9,645 nucleotides of DNA from Bdellovibrionales bacterium (GTDB lineage: Bacteria; Bdellovibrionota; UBA2361; JAGRAS01), in contig JAGRAS010000041.1 of NCBI GenBank assembly GCA_020434465.1, positions 1 to 9,645 on the forward strand, read 5' to 3'. Numbering within the stretch: the stretch's first letter is position 1; every line of letters starts with the position of its first letter. The position numbers were made by a program, and so were the translations under genes. Of the stretch, positions 1 to 6,322 are shown in pieces. The notes below the pieces were generated by a model that searched no databases, had not been told where the DNA came from, and was given only the letters and a program-made list of their open reading frames with translations.

Positions 1-1
1 T

Positions 2-127
2 TGGCTTACTAGAAAAAGTGATTGGTCTTTAAAATTAGGAATTGATGTTCCTGTTGAATCTAATTCGGCTGCTGAGTCTGTGGCGCCAAGATATCGCGCT
101 TCAGCAAGTTTACTTGTAAACTTTTAA
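2..127 (+). CDS. C-terminal fragment of a probable outer-membrane beta-barrel protein
   Basis: An open frame enters from the left edge and ends at TAA 125-127, giving the last 41 residues of a protein whose start lies outside the window. The end reads RYRASASLLVNF and finishes on Phe. Counting back from that Phe, every second residue (F, V, L, A, A, Y) is hydrophobic or aromatic and the residues between are mostly polar or small. This is the known C-terminal beta-strand signal that the BAM machinery reads on outer-membrane beta-barrels. The other two forward frames are broken by stops. The protein lies 69 bp upstream of an MMPL/RND transporter on the same strand, so it could be the outer-membrane partner of that pump; this is inference. 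No family can be named from so short a piece. Confidence 0.6.
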   Translation, partial: WLTRKSDWSLKLGIDVPVESNSAAESVAPRYRASASLLVNF

Positions 128-141
128 GTTTCTTTAGTAAT

Positions 142-170
142 TTCAGGCTACTTACACTAAGTATTCAGGC
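142..170. repeat. Direct repeat TTCAGGC x2, 22 bp apart, upstream of the transporter
   Basis: TTCAGGC occurs at 142-148 and again at 164-170, a start-to-start distance of 22 bp, or about two helical turns. Both copies lie in the 69-bp gap before the transporter gene. The spacing would suit a regulator binding one face of the DNA, but two 7-mers in AT-rich DNA may be chance. No convincing -35/-10 pair was found here. Confidence 0.2.
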
Positions 171-196
171 ATTATCATTTGTGATACAAAGCCAGC

Positions 197-2365
197 ATGA
201 AATTAATAAAGCCAAATTTTTGGTTAGAGAGCCCTAAGCTAACTCTTTTTTGTTGGTTAGCATTAGCCATACTTGTTGGTGTGTTTGGGATAATTATTGG
301 CACTAGAACTATAATTCCTGGCCCAACAAATATTAATTCTTTACTTAAAAATAAAGGTGAACGATCAGCATATGCTGCTGAAGTACCCCCAAAAGATATC
401 CTTTTAGTTGTAATTGGTCATAAGAATTTAAAAGTTAGTTCTGAAAAATTTAAAGAAGCCAGAGAAGCTCTTGTAGATTCAATCTCTAATTTTACTTCAC
501 CTGAAAATCTTCCAATTTTTGAACAGATTCAAACTGCCGGCCACACTATGCTAGGTGATGAGCATTTTACATCAAAGGATGAACGTTATTTACTGATGCG
601 CACTTATACTCATCAGTCTGTAGATCGATCAGCAGAACACTTAAAAGATCTTCCTAAGCTTTTCGCTGATTGGAAAGATACATACCCTGATTTCTCAGTC
701 ACATATTTGAGCGATGCTACGGTTAATAAAGAAATGTTTGAGCTTATAGATCAGGATTTAGATAAATCTCTAGTTTATACTTTGCCAATAACATTTCTAA
801 TATTAATTTGGGCTTTTGGTTCAGTTGTTGCTTCATTGATTCCTGTTTTTATTGCAGTTGTAAGCTTATTTATGTCTTTGGGGGTTTCAGCTTTTATTAG
901 TCATTTTTCTGAACCAATCAGTGCTACCGCCTCACAACTTGTAGTTCTTTTAGTTTTGGCTGTTGGAATAGACTATTCGCTGTTTATTATTAGCCGGATT
1001 CGAGAAGAAGTTTGCCATGGTGCAAGTTACAGAGAAGCAATTATTAAAGCTCGAAAATCAACTGGATTAGCAGTTTTATGGAGTGGGCTAATTGTAGCGC
1101 TTTCACTTTCCGGCCTCTTTTTACTTCAAGATACTGTATTGGCATCGATGGCAATCGTCTCGATTATCTCTGTATTAATAACAGTTCTTAGCGCTGTTTT
1201 TGTTTTGCCAAGTATTTTATTGCTACTAAAAGAAAAAATTGAATATGGAAAAATCTGGCAAATTAAAGGGAATGCAATTGTATCTAAAATAAACCAATTA
1301 TGGCTCAACATTTCTGTTAAGAGACCAGTTTTTGTGATGCTGCTAACTGTGATTGGCTTAATATGGATTTCACACTTTGTTATCTATATGCAGTTAGGGT
1401 CTACTGTAGAATTTGAGTTGTTCCCAAAAAAAATGCAAAGTCGACATGCGTTTGAAACTCTTGAAAAAAAATTTCCTGATCTAGCTGGTAGTGAATTTTC
1501 AATTATTTTGGAGTCAGAAAATCTTGAGGATTATGAGAGTATGGGGGAATTGCAACCGTTTATGGATGAGTTGCATAAGTTTAAATTTGTAAATGGGCCA
1601 GTTGATTTTAGGATGTCGCAAAATATGCAGGTTGCGCGGTATCAATTTATTTCACGCGAAAGTGCAAACTCAGACGCAAATCAAAATTTAATTCATAACT
1701 TAAGAAATATTATTTTTCCAAAGTTTTTAAGTCCTCTTGGAATAGAAGCGCACATTAGCGGGATATTGCCATATATAGTTGATGATCGAGATAGGTATTC
1801 TTCAAGATCTCCAATAGTTTTTGGTGCAGTTCTACTGCTAAGTTTCATCTTTCTATTAGTTGCGTTTAGATCGCTGATAGTTCCAATCAAAGCCATTTTA
1901 CTAAATATCCTATCGACCTTAGCTGCCTTTGGAATGTTAGTTTTAACCTTTCAGTTAAGTGATATTGTTTCCCTTGATTTTGGAGTTATTGAAAGTTTTG
2001 TTCCACCATTATTGTTTTCAATATTGTTTGGACTATCAATGGACTATCATGTGTTTTTATTATCAAGGGTCTACGAAGAGTATCTAGCAAGCCAAGATAT
2101 GAAAGCCTCTGTTAAGCGAGGTATAGAAACAACTTTTAGAACTATTACAAGTGCTGCTGCGATTATGGTTTCTGTTTTTATTATTATCGCAGGCTTAGAG
2201 TTGCCAATAATGAAGCAACTTGGGTTTGGTTTGGCTGTCGCAATTTTTATTGATGCAACAATAATCCGCTGTTTACTTTTACCAGCCAGCTTAGTTTTGT
2301 TAGGTAAATGGAACTGGTACTTGCCTAAATTTTTATCAGGCCTACCTAGAATTAAGCTTGAATGA
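197..2365 (+). CDS. MMPL-family (RND superfamily) inner-membrane transporter
   Basis: A 722-residue polytopic membrane protein with the usual MMPL layout: one N-terminal membrane segment (about 17-36), a large extracytoplasmic loop (to about 190), a block of five segments, a seventh segment near 376-398, a second large loop (about 400-540), then a final block of five. The two half-molecules carry the matching proton-relay motifs GIDYSLFIISR (Asp259-Tyr260) and GLSMDYHVFLLSR (Asp616-Tyr617). The final part (DATIIRCLLLPASLVLLGKWNWYLP) is also typical of MmpL/YdfJ-type proteins, and the length is near that of YdfJ. Such pumps use the proton gradient to move lipids, hopanoids or small hydrophobic molecules; the substrate here is unknown. 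The ATG at 197 is forced, because an in-frame stop lies at 182-184, yet no good Shine-Dalgarno sequence precedes it. It probably works with the upstream beta-barrel and downstream lipoprotein genes (inference). Confidence 0.92.
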   Translation: MKLIKPNFWLESPKLTLFCWLALAILVGVFGIIIGTRTIIPGPTNINSLLKNKGERSAYAAEVPPKDILLVVIGHKNLKVSSEKFKEAREALVDSISNFTSPENLPIFEQIQTAGHTMLGDEHFTSKDERYLLMRTYTHQSVDRSAEHLKDLPKLFADWKDTYPDFSVTYLSDATVNKEMFELIDQDLDKSLVYTLPITFLILIWAFGSVVASLIPVFIAVVSLFMSLGVSAFISHFSEPISATASQLVVLLVLAVGIDYSLFIISRIREEVCHGASYREAIIKARKSTGLAVLWSGLIVALSLSGLFLLQDTVLASMAIVSIISVLITVLSAVFVLPSILLLLKEKIEYGKIWQIKGNAIVSKINQLWLNISVKRPVFVMLLTVIGLIWISHFVIYMQLGSTVEFELFPKKMQSRHAFETLEKKFPDLAGSEFSIILESENLEDYESMGELQPFMDELHKFKFVNGPVDFRMSQNMQVARYQFISRESANSDANQNLIHNLRNIIFPKFLSPLGIEAHISGILPYIVDDRDRYSSRSPIVFGAVLLLSFIFLLVAFRSLIVPIKAILLNILSTLAAFGMLVLTFQLSDIVSLDFGVIESFVPPLLFSILFGLSMDYHVFLLSRVYEEYLASQDMKASVKRGIETTFRTITSAAAIMVSVFIIIAGLELPIMKQLGFGLAVAIFIDATIIRCLLLPASLVLLGKWNWYLPKFLSGLPRIKLE

Positions 2366-2422
2366 TTTTTAAGCTTGAAGTTAATAATTGAGTGTTTTAG
2401 GCTCTAAACAGTTTTGAATTCC

Positions 2423-2428
2423 AGGAGG
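2423..2428 (+). promoter_or_regulatory. Perfect Shine-Dalgarno AGGAGG for the lipoprotein gene
   Basis: AGGAGG lies 5 nt before the ATG at 2434. It is the strongest ribosome-binding site in the window and fixes the start of the lipoprotein. It contrasts with the transporter just upstream, which has none, so the lipoprotein may be made in larger amounts than the pump. Confidence 0.85.
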
Positions 2429-2433
2429 CTCCT

Positions 2434-3021
2434 ATGTTTAGTAAACCAATCAATTTCTACTCATTCTGTTTAATTATTTTCTGTTCAATTCTTGTTGGAT
2501 GTGTTGCTGCTTCTACAAATAATAATCTTTCAGAATCTAGTGTTGTTCCTGGCTCTACACCAAGCTTACCAGCAGTAGAGTTGGCAGATTTAAACGGGCA
2601 AGTTTATGAATTTCCAAAAGATCTTCCTGCTTCGCAAAATGTGCTAGTTCTTGGCTTTTCTCATGAGCAAAAAGACTCTACTCAAAGCTGGATGGCTCCT
2701 TTAGCGGAACTTGAAACAAAATATTCAAACTTGTCAGTATTTAAGGTGCCTGTAATTGATAATAAAAATGCAGCACTAAGAACCATTATTAGAAATGGTA
2801 TGCGTTCAGGGTCTGAAGAGGGTGCTCGTTCTAAGACTTTAACTTTGTTTGTTGATTCAAAAAAACTTATCGAACATTTAGGCATAACTGACACTGATCA
2901 AGTTTCTGTTGTACTATTAAATTCAAATGGCCAAGTAGAATGGCTTGGAAAGGGAAGTGTTAATGATGGCCAATTATCTGGATTGACTAAGGTTTTAAAA
3001 AGTAAGTCAAATGTCGGATAA
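2434..3021 (+). CDS. Lipoprotein with an Atp10-like, cysteine-free thioredoxin-type domain
   Basis: A 195-residue protein. Residues 1-22 are a lipoprotein signal peptide ending in the lipobox LVGC, so Cys23 would be lipidated. The next residue is Val, not Asp, which favours transport to the outer membrane. After a Ser/Thr/Asn-rich tether (24-47), residues about 48-190 look like a thioredoxin-type fold. The pattern resembles the Atp10 family (mitochondrial F-ATPase assembly factor): SW at 85-86 followed by Pro89, an R-x3-R-x3-R array ending in MR (123-124), Arg132, LGI at 149-151, and a final strand-turn-strand with Gly166, Trp170, Gly172 and Gly174. There is no CXXC pair, and the only Cys residues (12, 17, 23) are in the signal peptide, so it is not a disulfide oxidoreductase. 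The gene follows the transporter by 68 bp and is probably cotranscribed with it. The lipoprotein call is strong; the Atp10 likeness is recalled from family patterns and is moderate. A YtfJ- or redoxin-like protein is the main alternative. Confidence 0.8.
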   Translation: MFSKPINFYSFCLIIFCSILVGCVAASTNNNLSESSVVPGSTPSLPAVELADLNGQVYEFPKDLPASQNVLVLGFSHEQKDSTQSWMAPLAELETKYSNLSVFKVPVIDNKNAALRTIIRNGMRSGSEEGARSKTLTLFVDSKKLIEHLGITDTDQVSVVLLNSNGQVEWLGKGSVNDGQLSGLTKVLKSKSNVG

Positions 3022-3162
3022 GTTTTTTTAAGCTGATCTGAAATAATTATAGCATATGCCCGTCTTATACTCGCTATTTTAAAAATGTCTTGAACGATTT
3101 TTTTAATAGCAAAAAGTTTAAAGAATATCACTTAAGCCTTACCTTATTTTGAAGGACATGGA
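3022..3162 (+). promoter_or_regulatory. Leader region of the aminotransferase gene, with an imperfect hairpin and RBS
   Basis: This 141-bp gap has a lone -10-like TATACT at 3066-3071 without a convincing -35. Just downstream is an imperfect inverted repeat: arms 3073-3085 and 3098-3110 pair as GCTATT/AATAGC plus A5/T5, with two T-T mismatches and a 12-nt loop. No U-run follows on either strand, so it is not a plain terminator. GAAGGA at 3151-3156, 6 nt before ATG 3163, is a good ribosome-binding site. The nearer ATG at 3158 is in another frame and meets TGA two codons later, so 3163 is the start. Whether a separate promoter works here is uncertain. Confidence 0.35.
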
Positions 3163-4566
3163 ATGAGTTTAGCTTCAACATCAAACGCAGATTTATCTCT
3201 TATTGAAAATAATTCCCCTGATTTTCAAAAAACTTATGCTGATTATGTAAACCCGCAATGGGTTAAACTTCTTTCTATTCTTGATATGAATAAAAATTTT
3301 GTTAGTGCTCAAGGTGCAGAACTAACAACGGATGATGGCAAGGTTTATTTAGATTTTCTAGCTGGATATGGTGTTTACAATATCGGCCATAATCACCCTT
3401 ATTTAGCTCAAGAACTTATCCGCGAGTTACAATCTCTAAGACCATCAATGCTTCAAAGTCATGTACCTGGGCTTGCTGCACAATTAGCTGAGAGACTATG
3501 TAAAATCTCTGGTGGCAAGTTAGAAAAAGTTTATTTTGGTTCATCTGGGTCAGAAGGAGTGGAAACCTCAATTAAATTTTCGAGAGCTTTTACCAAGCGT
3601 GGGTGGATTTTATATGCTGAAGGAGCTTTTCATGGATTAACTTGTGGGGCTTTATCACTAATGAGTAATCCTTGGTGGCGAGAGCAATTTGGAAATTTAC
3701 TTGAAGAAACTAAAGGAATCCCGTTTGGTAATTTAGAAGCTTTAAAAAAAGAACTAGCAACTGAAAAGTACGCAGCACTAATTCTTGAGCCTGTTCAAGG
3801 AGAAAGTGGTGTTAGTGTTCCGAGCATAGAATACCTTCAAGAAGCTCAACGTTTATGTGAAAAGCATGGAACTTTATTGGTAATAGATGAAGTTCAAACC
3901 GGACTACACAGAACAGGAGAATTTATTGCATCTCATCACTTTGAAATTGAGCCAGATATTCTTATCTTAGCTAAAGCTTTAAGTGGAGGGCATGTTCCGG
4001 TCGGAGCGGTCTTAATGAGAGAGGATGTTTATCACTCTGTTTATAAATCAGTTGATAAAGCCTTTGTTCATGCTTCAACTTTTAGTGAAAACGCGCTTGC
4101 AATGAGAGCAGGGCTTGCAACTCTTGATGTTTTAGAAAATGAAAATCTAGGTGAGCAAAGTCGTGCTAAAGGAGAATTTCTTCGTCAAGCTTTGAGGAAT
4201 AGTCTGGAACGTTTTGAATTTGTAAAAGAAATTCGCGGTCTAGGATTGATGAATGGAATAGTTTTTAAACCACCAACTTCTATGTCACTAAAAGTGCTGT
4301 TTTCTGCCTTTCGTCATGCACATGCTGGATTATTTGGGCAAATGATAGTTCGTGCTTTGTTTGGTGAGCATCAAATTCTTTCTCAAATGGCAGGTAATGA
4401 TCATATGGTAATAAAAGTAATGCCTCCTTTGGTAGTTACTGAAGAGCAGTTGCTTGCCTATGTTTCTGCAATTGAACAGGTTTGTGAAACAATAAAAAAT
4501 GACAAAACAAAATTTTGGTCTCAAGGAGCAACAATTGCAGCCAAAGCATTTTCTTTAAAAGGATAG
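3163..4566 (+). CDS. Class III (acetylornithine/omega-amino type) PLP-dependent aminotransferase
   Basis: A 467-residue soluble enzyme of fold-type I. The PLP-phosphate loop GSSGSE lies at 126-131, the ring-nitrogen Asp242 sits in VIDEVQTG, and the Schiff-base Lys271 sits in AKALSGGHVPVGAVL. GHNHP near residue 60 and EPVQGESG near 210-220 are also typical of class III enzymes. It should move an amino group between an amine or amino acid and a keto or aldehyde partner. The second half departs from ArgD/GabT: a segment near 365-420 containing HAHAGLFGQM and GEHQILSQMAGNDHMVIKVMPPL looks more like a less-studied subgroup, so substrate transfer from ArgD would be unsafe. Hopanoid HpnO is another class III enzyme that could be compared. 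Neighbours (MMPL pump, desaturase, glycosyltransferase) suggest a lipid or envelope amine, but this is inference. No catalytic residue is missing and the gene looks intact. Confidence 0.9.
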   Translation: MSLASTSNADLSLIENNSPDFQKTYADYVNPQWVKLLSILDMNKNFVSAQGAELTTDDGKVYLDFLAGYGVYNIGHNHPYLAQELIRELQSLRPSMLQSHVPGLAAQLAERLCKISGGKLEKVYFGSSGSEGVETSIKFSRAFTKRGWILYAEGAFHGLTCGALSLMSNPWWREQFGNLLEETKGIPFGNLEALKKELATEKYAALILEPVQGESGVSVPSIEYLQEAQRLCEKHGTLLVIDEVQTGLHRTGEFIASHHFEIEPDILILAKALSGGHVPVGAVLMREDVYHSVYKSVDKAFVHASTFSENALAMRAGLATLDVLENENLGEQSRAKGEFLRQALRNSLERFEFVKEIRGLGLMNGIVFKPPTSMSLKVLFSAFRHAHAGLFGQMIVRALFGEHQILSQMAGNDHMVIKVMPPLVVTEEQLLAYVSAIEQVCETIKNDKTKFWSQGATIAAKAFSLKG

Positions 4567-4570
4567 AATT

Positions 4571-6190
4571 TTAGTTTTGAATATTTAAGTTACTAATAAA
4601 TTTCTTTATTACCTTATTGATCTTTTTGCCTTTGGCTTTTTTCTTACCTTTGGTTTTAATTACAATTGCTTCAGTTGTAATTACCGAATTTGGCGCAATT
4701 TTACTTTGGTTTGAAGGCTCACAAGTAAATGTAAAATCCAAATTAAATTTTGCTTTTAATATTTTAAGCTTGGCTATTATGTTAATGCTTTGCGAGCTGT
4801 CAATAGTAGCTAAATCTTTGGAAGCAATTATTTTTGAAGCTTTTTTATATCCACGTGCACTAATTAAACAACTTGAGCTGTTTCCAGGGTTCGCAGCTAA
4901 AGTAAACTCGATTGATGTTTTTGAAGTGTTTGAATTATAATCTAAAGAACCATCATCAGGGTCATCGCCAGGGTTATCATCATTAGGTGGGTCATCGTTA
5001 GGTGGGCTATCACCTGGATCGTCCCCTGGATCATCGCCTCCCCCTGAGTCAGGGTCAGCTTCACGATAGCTATATCCAATTGAGTTTATGCCTCCTTCAC
5101 AGCTATCAAATCCTAATGAAGAAACAACATAAATACCATCAGAAGAATCAACAAGAACCTGCACATTTCTGAGATCTACCATGCAATTATTTACTGGATT
5201 CAGAGTTTGAGAATAGCTGCCTTCGGAAGTAACATAACTCAGTCTAATTGTTGTGCTGTCAGGAAAGAGTGCACTTCTAAACTCATTTGCATAGGCGCTT
5301 GCATAGCTAGTTTGACTAAAATCTGGTGCATGTCCTTTATCAAAGTTAATGCCGGAATTTGGAGCGCCACCACTTGCTTTGTAATAATATAGAAATCCAG
5401 TATCACTTGCCCCTAATCCAGAGTAATTTTCTGCAGCAGCATTTACATAAAAATCGCCGTTATCGTTATAACTTCCAGATGGATTATATCCGTCTATTCC
5501 AAGTGAAGATTGAGTCCAAGTGTTTGAGCTAAAAATAGCATGTCTAACAGTAGTAAGGTTTTCGTTTCTAAATAATAATTCTCTAGATCCAACTTGTGGA
5601 TTTCCTACAAAACTAACCTCTGGGTCAACATTTCCAACATTTGCTAATACAGTTCTTGTATATATCCCACCTAATGTTCCAGAGCTGCTTACTAGATCAC
5701 CACTGTCTGAACGGTAATAAGCAGAGAATATATTACCTGGGCTCGATACAGATAGAATTGGAGACAAGCCGGTTGTCCCAGTATTATCGATCACATGTGT
5801 GACCCAGGAACCAGAAGCATCGGTTGCAACTTTAAAAACTCCAGCAACTTGATGATAGTATGCAACATAACGCTTTCCATCAGAACCAAATACAAAATAA
5901 GTGTCTAAGCCTGTGGCTGGTACCAGACCAGCAAATACGTTTGCTTCAATTTCTGTTACAACAGCATTGCCATCATCAATTGTTACATGAACTAATCCGT
6001 GATTTGTTGCTGCAGAATATGCCGTAAATTCTAAACTATCATCTGCAGGGTTTAGTGCAGCATGTACACCTGCATGAATATCCACAGCGTTTTCTAAAAT
6101 AGTAAAATTTGAAAATTGATTTTGAGCAAATGCAAAGCCACCAATTGAAAGGTAGATTAAAATACCGAAAATGATTTTAAATTTATGCAT
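4571..6190 (-). CDS. Secreted protein: probable beta-propeller, Asp/Pro/Gly linker, two-Cys domain and lysine-rich tail
   Basis: A 539-residue exported protein not assigned to a named family. Residues 1-22 form a Sec signal peptide ending AFA, with likely cleavage before Gln23. About 30-375 contains roughly seven loosely repeating units of 45-55 residues. The clearest run is GSWVTHVIDNTGTTGLSP, followed by a strand with SVSSPGNIFSAYYRSDSGDL, which is the style of bacterial beta-propellers of the sialidase or NHL kind; no catalytic sialidase residues are evident. Residues 383-414 are an Asp/Pro/Gly/Asn-rich linker. About 415-511 is a second beta-rich domain, and 512-539 is very basic, with KGKKKAKGKK inside. 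The only four cysteines fall as two likely disulfide pairs, Cys336/Cys364 in the last propeller unit and Cys441/Cys490 in the C-terminal domain, which fits an oxidising location. No lipobox, LPXTG or other sorting signal was seen. The role is unknown; binding to surface glycans or acidic polymers is possible. No good Shine-Dalgarno precedes the ATG. Confidence 0.8.
   Translation of the reverse strand: MHKFKIIFGILIYLSIGGFAFAQNQFSNFTILENAVDIHAGVHAALNPADDSLEFTAYSAATNHGLVHVTIDDGNAVVTEIEANVFAGLVPATGLDTYFVFGSDGKRYVAYYHQVAGVFKVATDASGSWVTHVIDNTGTTGLSPILSVSSPGNIFSAYYRSDSGDLVSSSGTLGGIYTRTVLANVGNVDPEVSFVGNPQVGSRELLFRNENLTTVRHAIFSSNTWTQSSLGIDGYNPSGSYNDNGDFYVNAAAENYSGLGASDTGFLYYYKASGGAPNSGINFDKGHAPDFSQTSYASAYANEFRSALFPDSTTIRLSYVTSEGSYSQTLNPVNNCMVDLRNVQVLVDSSDGIYVVSSLGFDSCEGGINSIGYSYREADPDSGGGDDPGDDPGDSPPNDDPPNDDNPGDDPDDGSLDYNSNTSKTSIEFTLAANPGNSSSCLISARGYKKASKIIASKDLATIDSSQSINIIAKLKILKAKFNLDFTFTCEPSNQSKIAPNSVITTEAIVIKTKGKKKAKGKKINKVIKKFISNLNIQN
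4949..5044 (-). repeat. Degenerate short tandem repeats coding the Asp/Pro/Gly linker
   Basis: Two kinds of tandem unit lie side by side inside the secreted-protein gene. On the plus strand, TCATCRTTAGGTGGG occurs at 4977-4991 and 4992-5006 (15 bp, one mismatch, coding Pro-Pro-Asn-Asp-Asp). CCTGGATC units of 12 bp lie at 5013-5024 and 5025-5036 (10 of 12 bases alike, coding Asp-Asp-Pro-Gly). All unit lengths are multiples of three, so gain or loss of a unit changes linker length without breaking the frame. Confidence 0.75.
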
Positions 6191-6322
6191 TATTTTGCGA
6201 GTTTAAAAATTTACTCAAAAAAATATTCGGCAGAAATGTTATATAGAGTTAGATTACTGAGTATTTTTTTTGTTTTTATATTAAGGGACTTAGAGAAAAT
6301 ATAGCTAAAAATAGCTGCTATC
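6191..6322 (-). promoter_or_regulatory. Gap between desaturase and secreted-protein genes; candidate -10 and weak hairpin
   Basis: This 132-bp gap holds the 5' region of the secreted-protein gene. On the minus strand TATAAC (plus 6238-6243) matches a -10 box at five of six positions, about 48 bp before the start codon, but no fair -35 is at the right distance. Near the desaturase stop, minus-strand AGCTA-TTTT-TAGCT can form a 5-bp hairpin followed by AT-rich but not T-rich sequence. That is too weak to call a terminator. Confidence 0.25.

Noticed and set aside
119..132. AAACTT-TT-AAGTTT inverted repeat at the end of the beta-barrel gene, as a terminator
   Set aside because: The stem is almost all A-T and the loop is 2 nt; no GC stem or long T-run follows, so it would not terminate efficiently.
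2352..2379. Direct repeat TTAAGCTTGAA at 2352-2362 and 2369-2379, over the transporter stop codon
   Set aside because: It is a single short duplication in AT-rich DNA with no associated genes or further copies, so it is more likely local duplication than an attachment site.
2898..3131. A 77-codon minus-strand frame spanning the lipoprotein end and the following gap
   Set aside because: Half of it mirrors the conserved end of the lipoprotein; there is no RBS and no recognisable protein.
4617..4940. A 107-codon plus-strand frame with a hydrophobic start
   Set aside because: It lies entirely antisense to the C-terminal domain of the secreted protein. Its hydrophobic start is the mirror of that protein's lysine-rich tail, it has no RBS, and the opposite frame is the coherent protein.
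6301..6321. ATAGCT repeats and small hairpins after the desaturase, as a terminator
   Set aside because: Only 5-bp stems are possible and no clear T-run follows on the minus strand.
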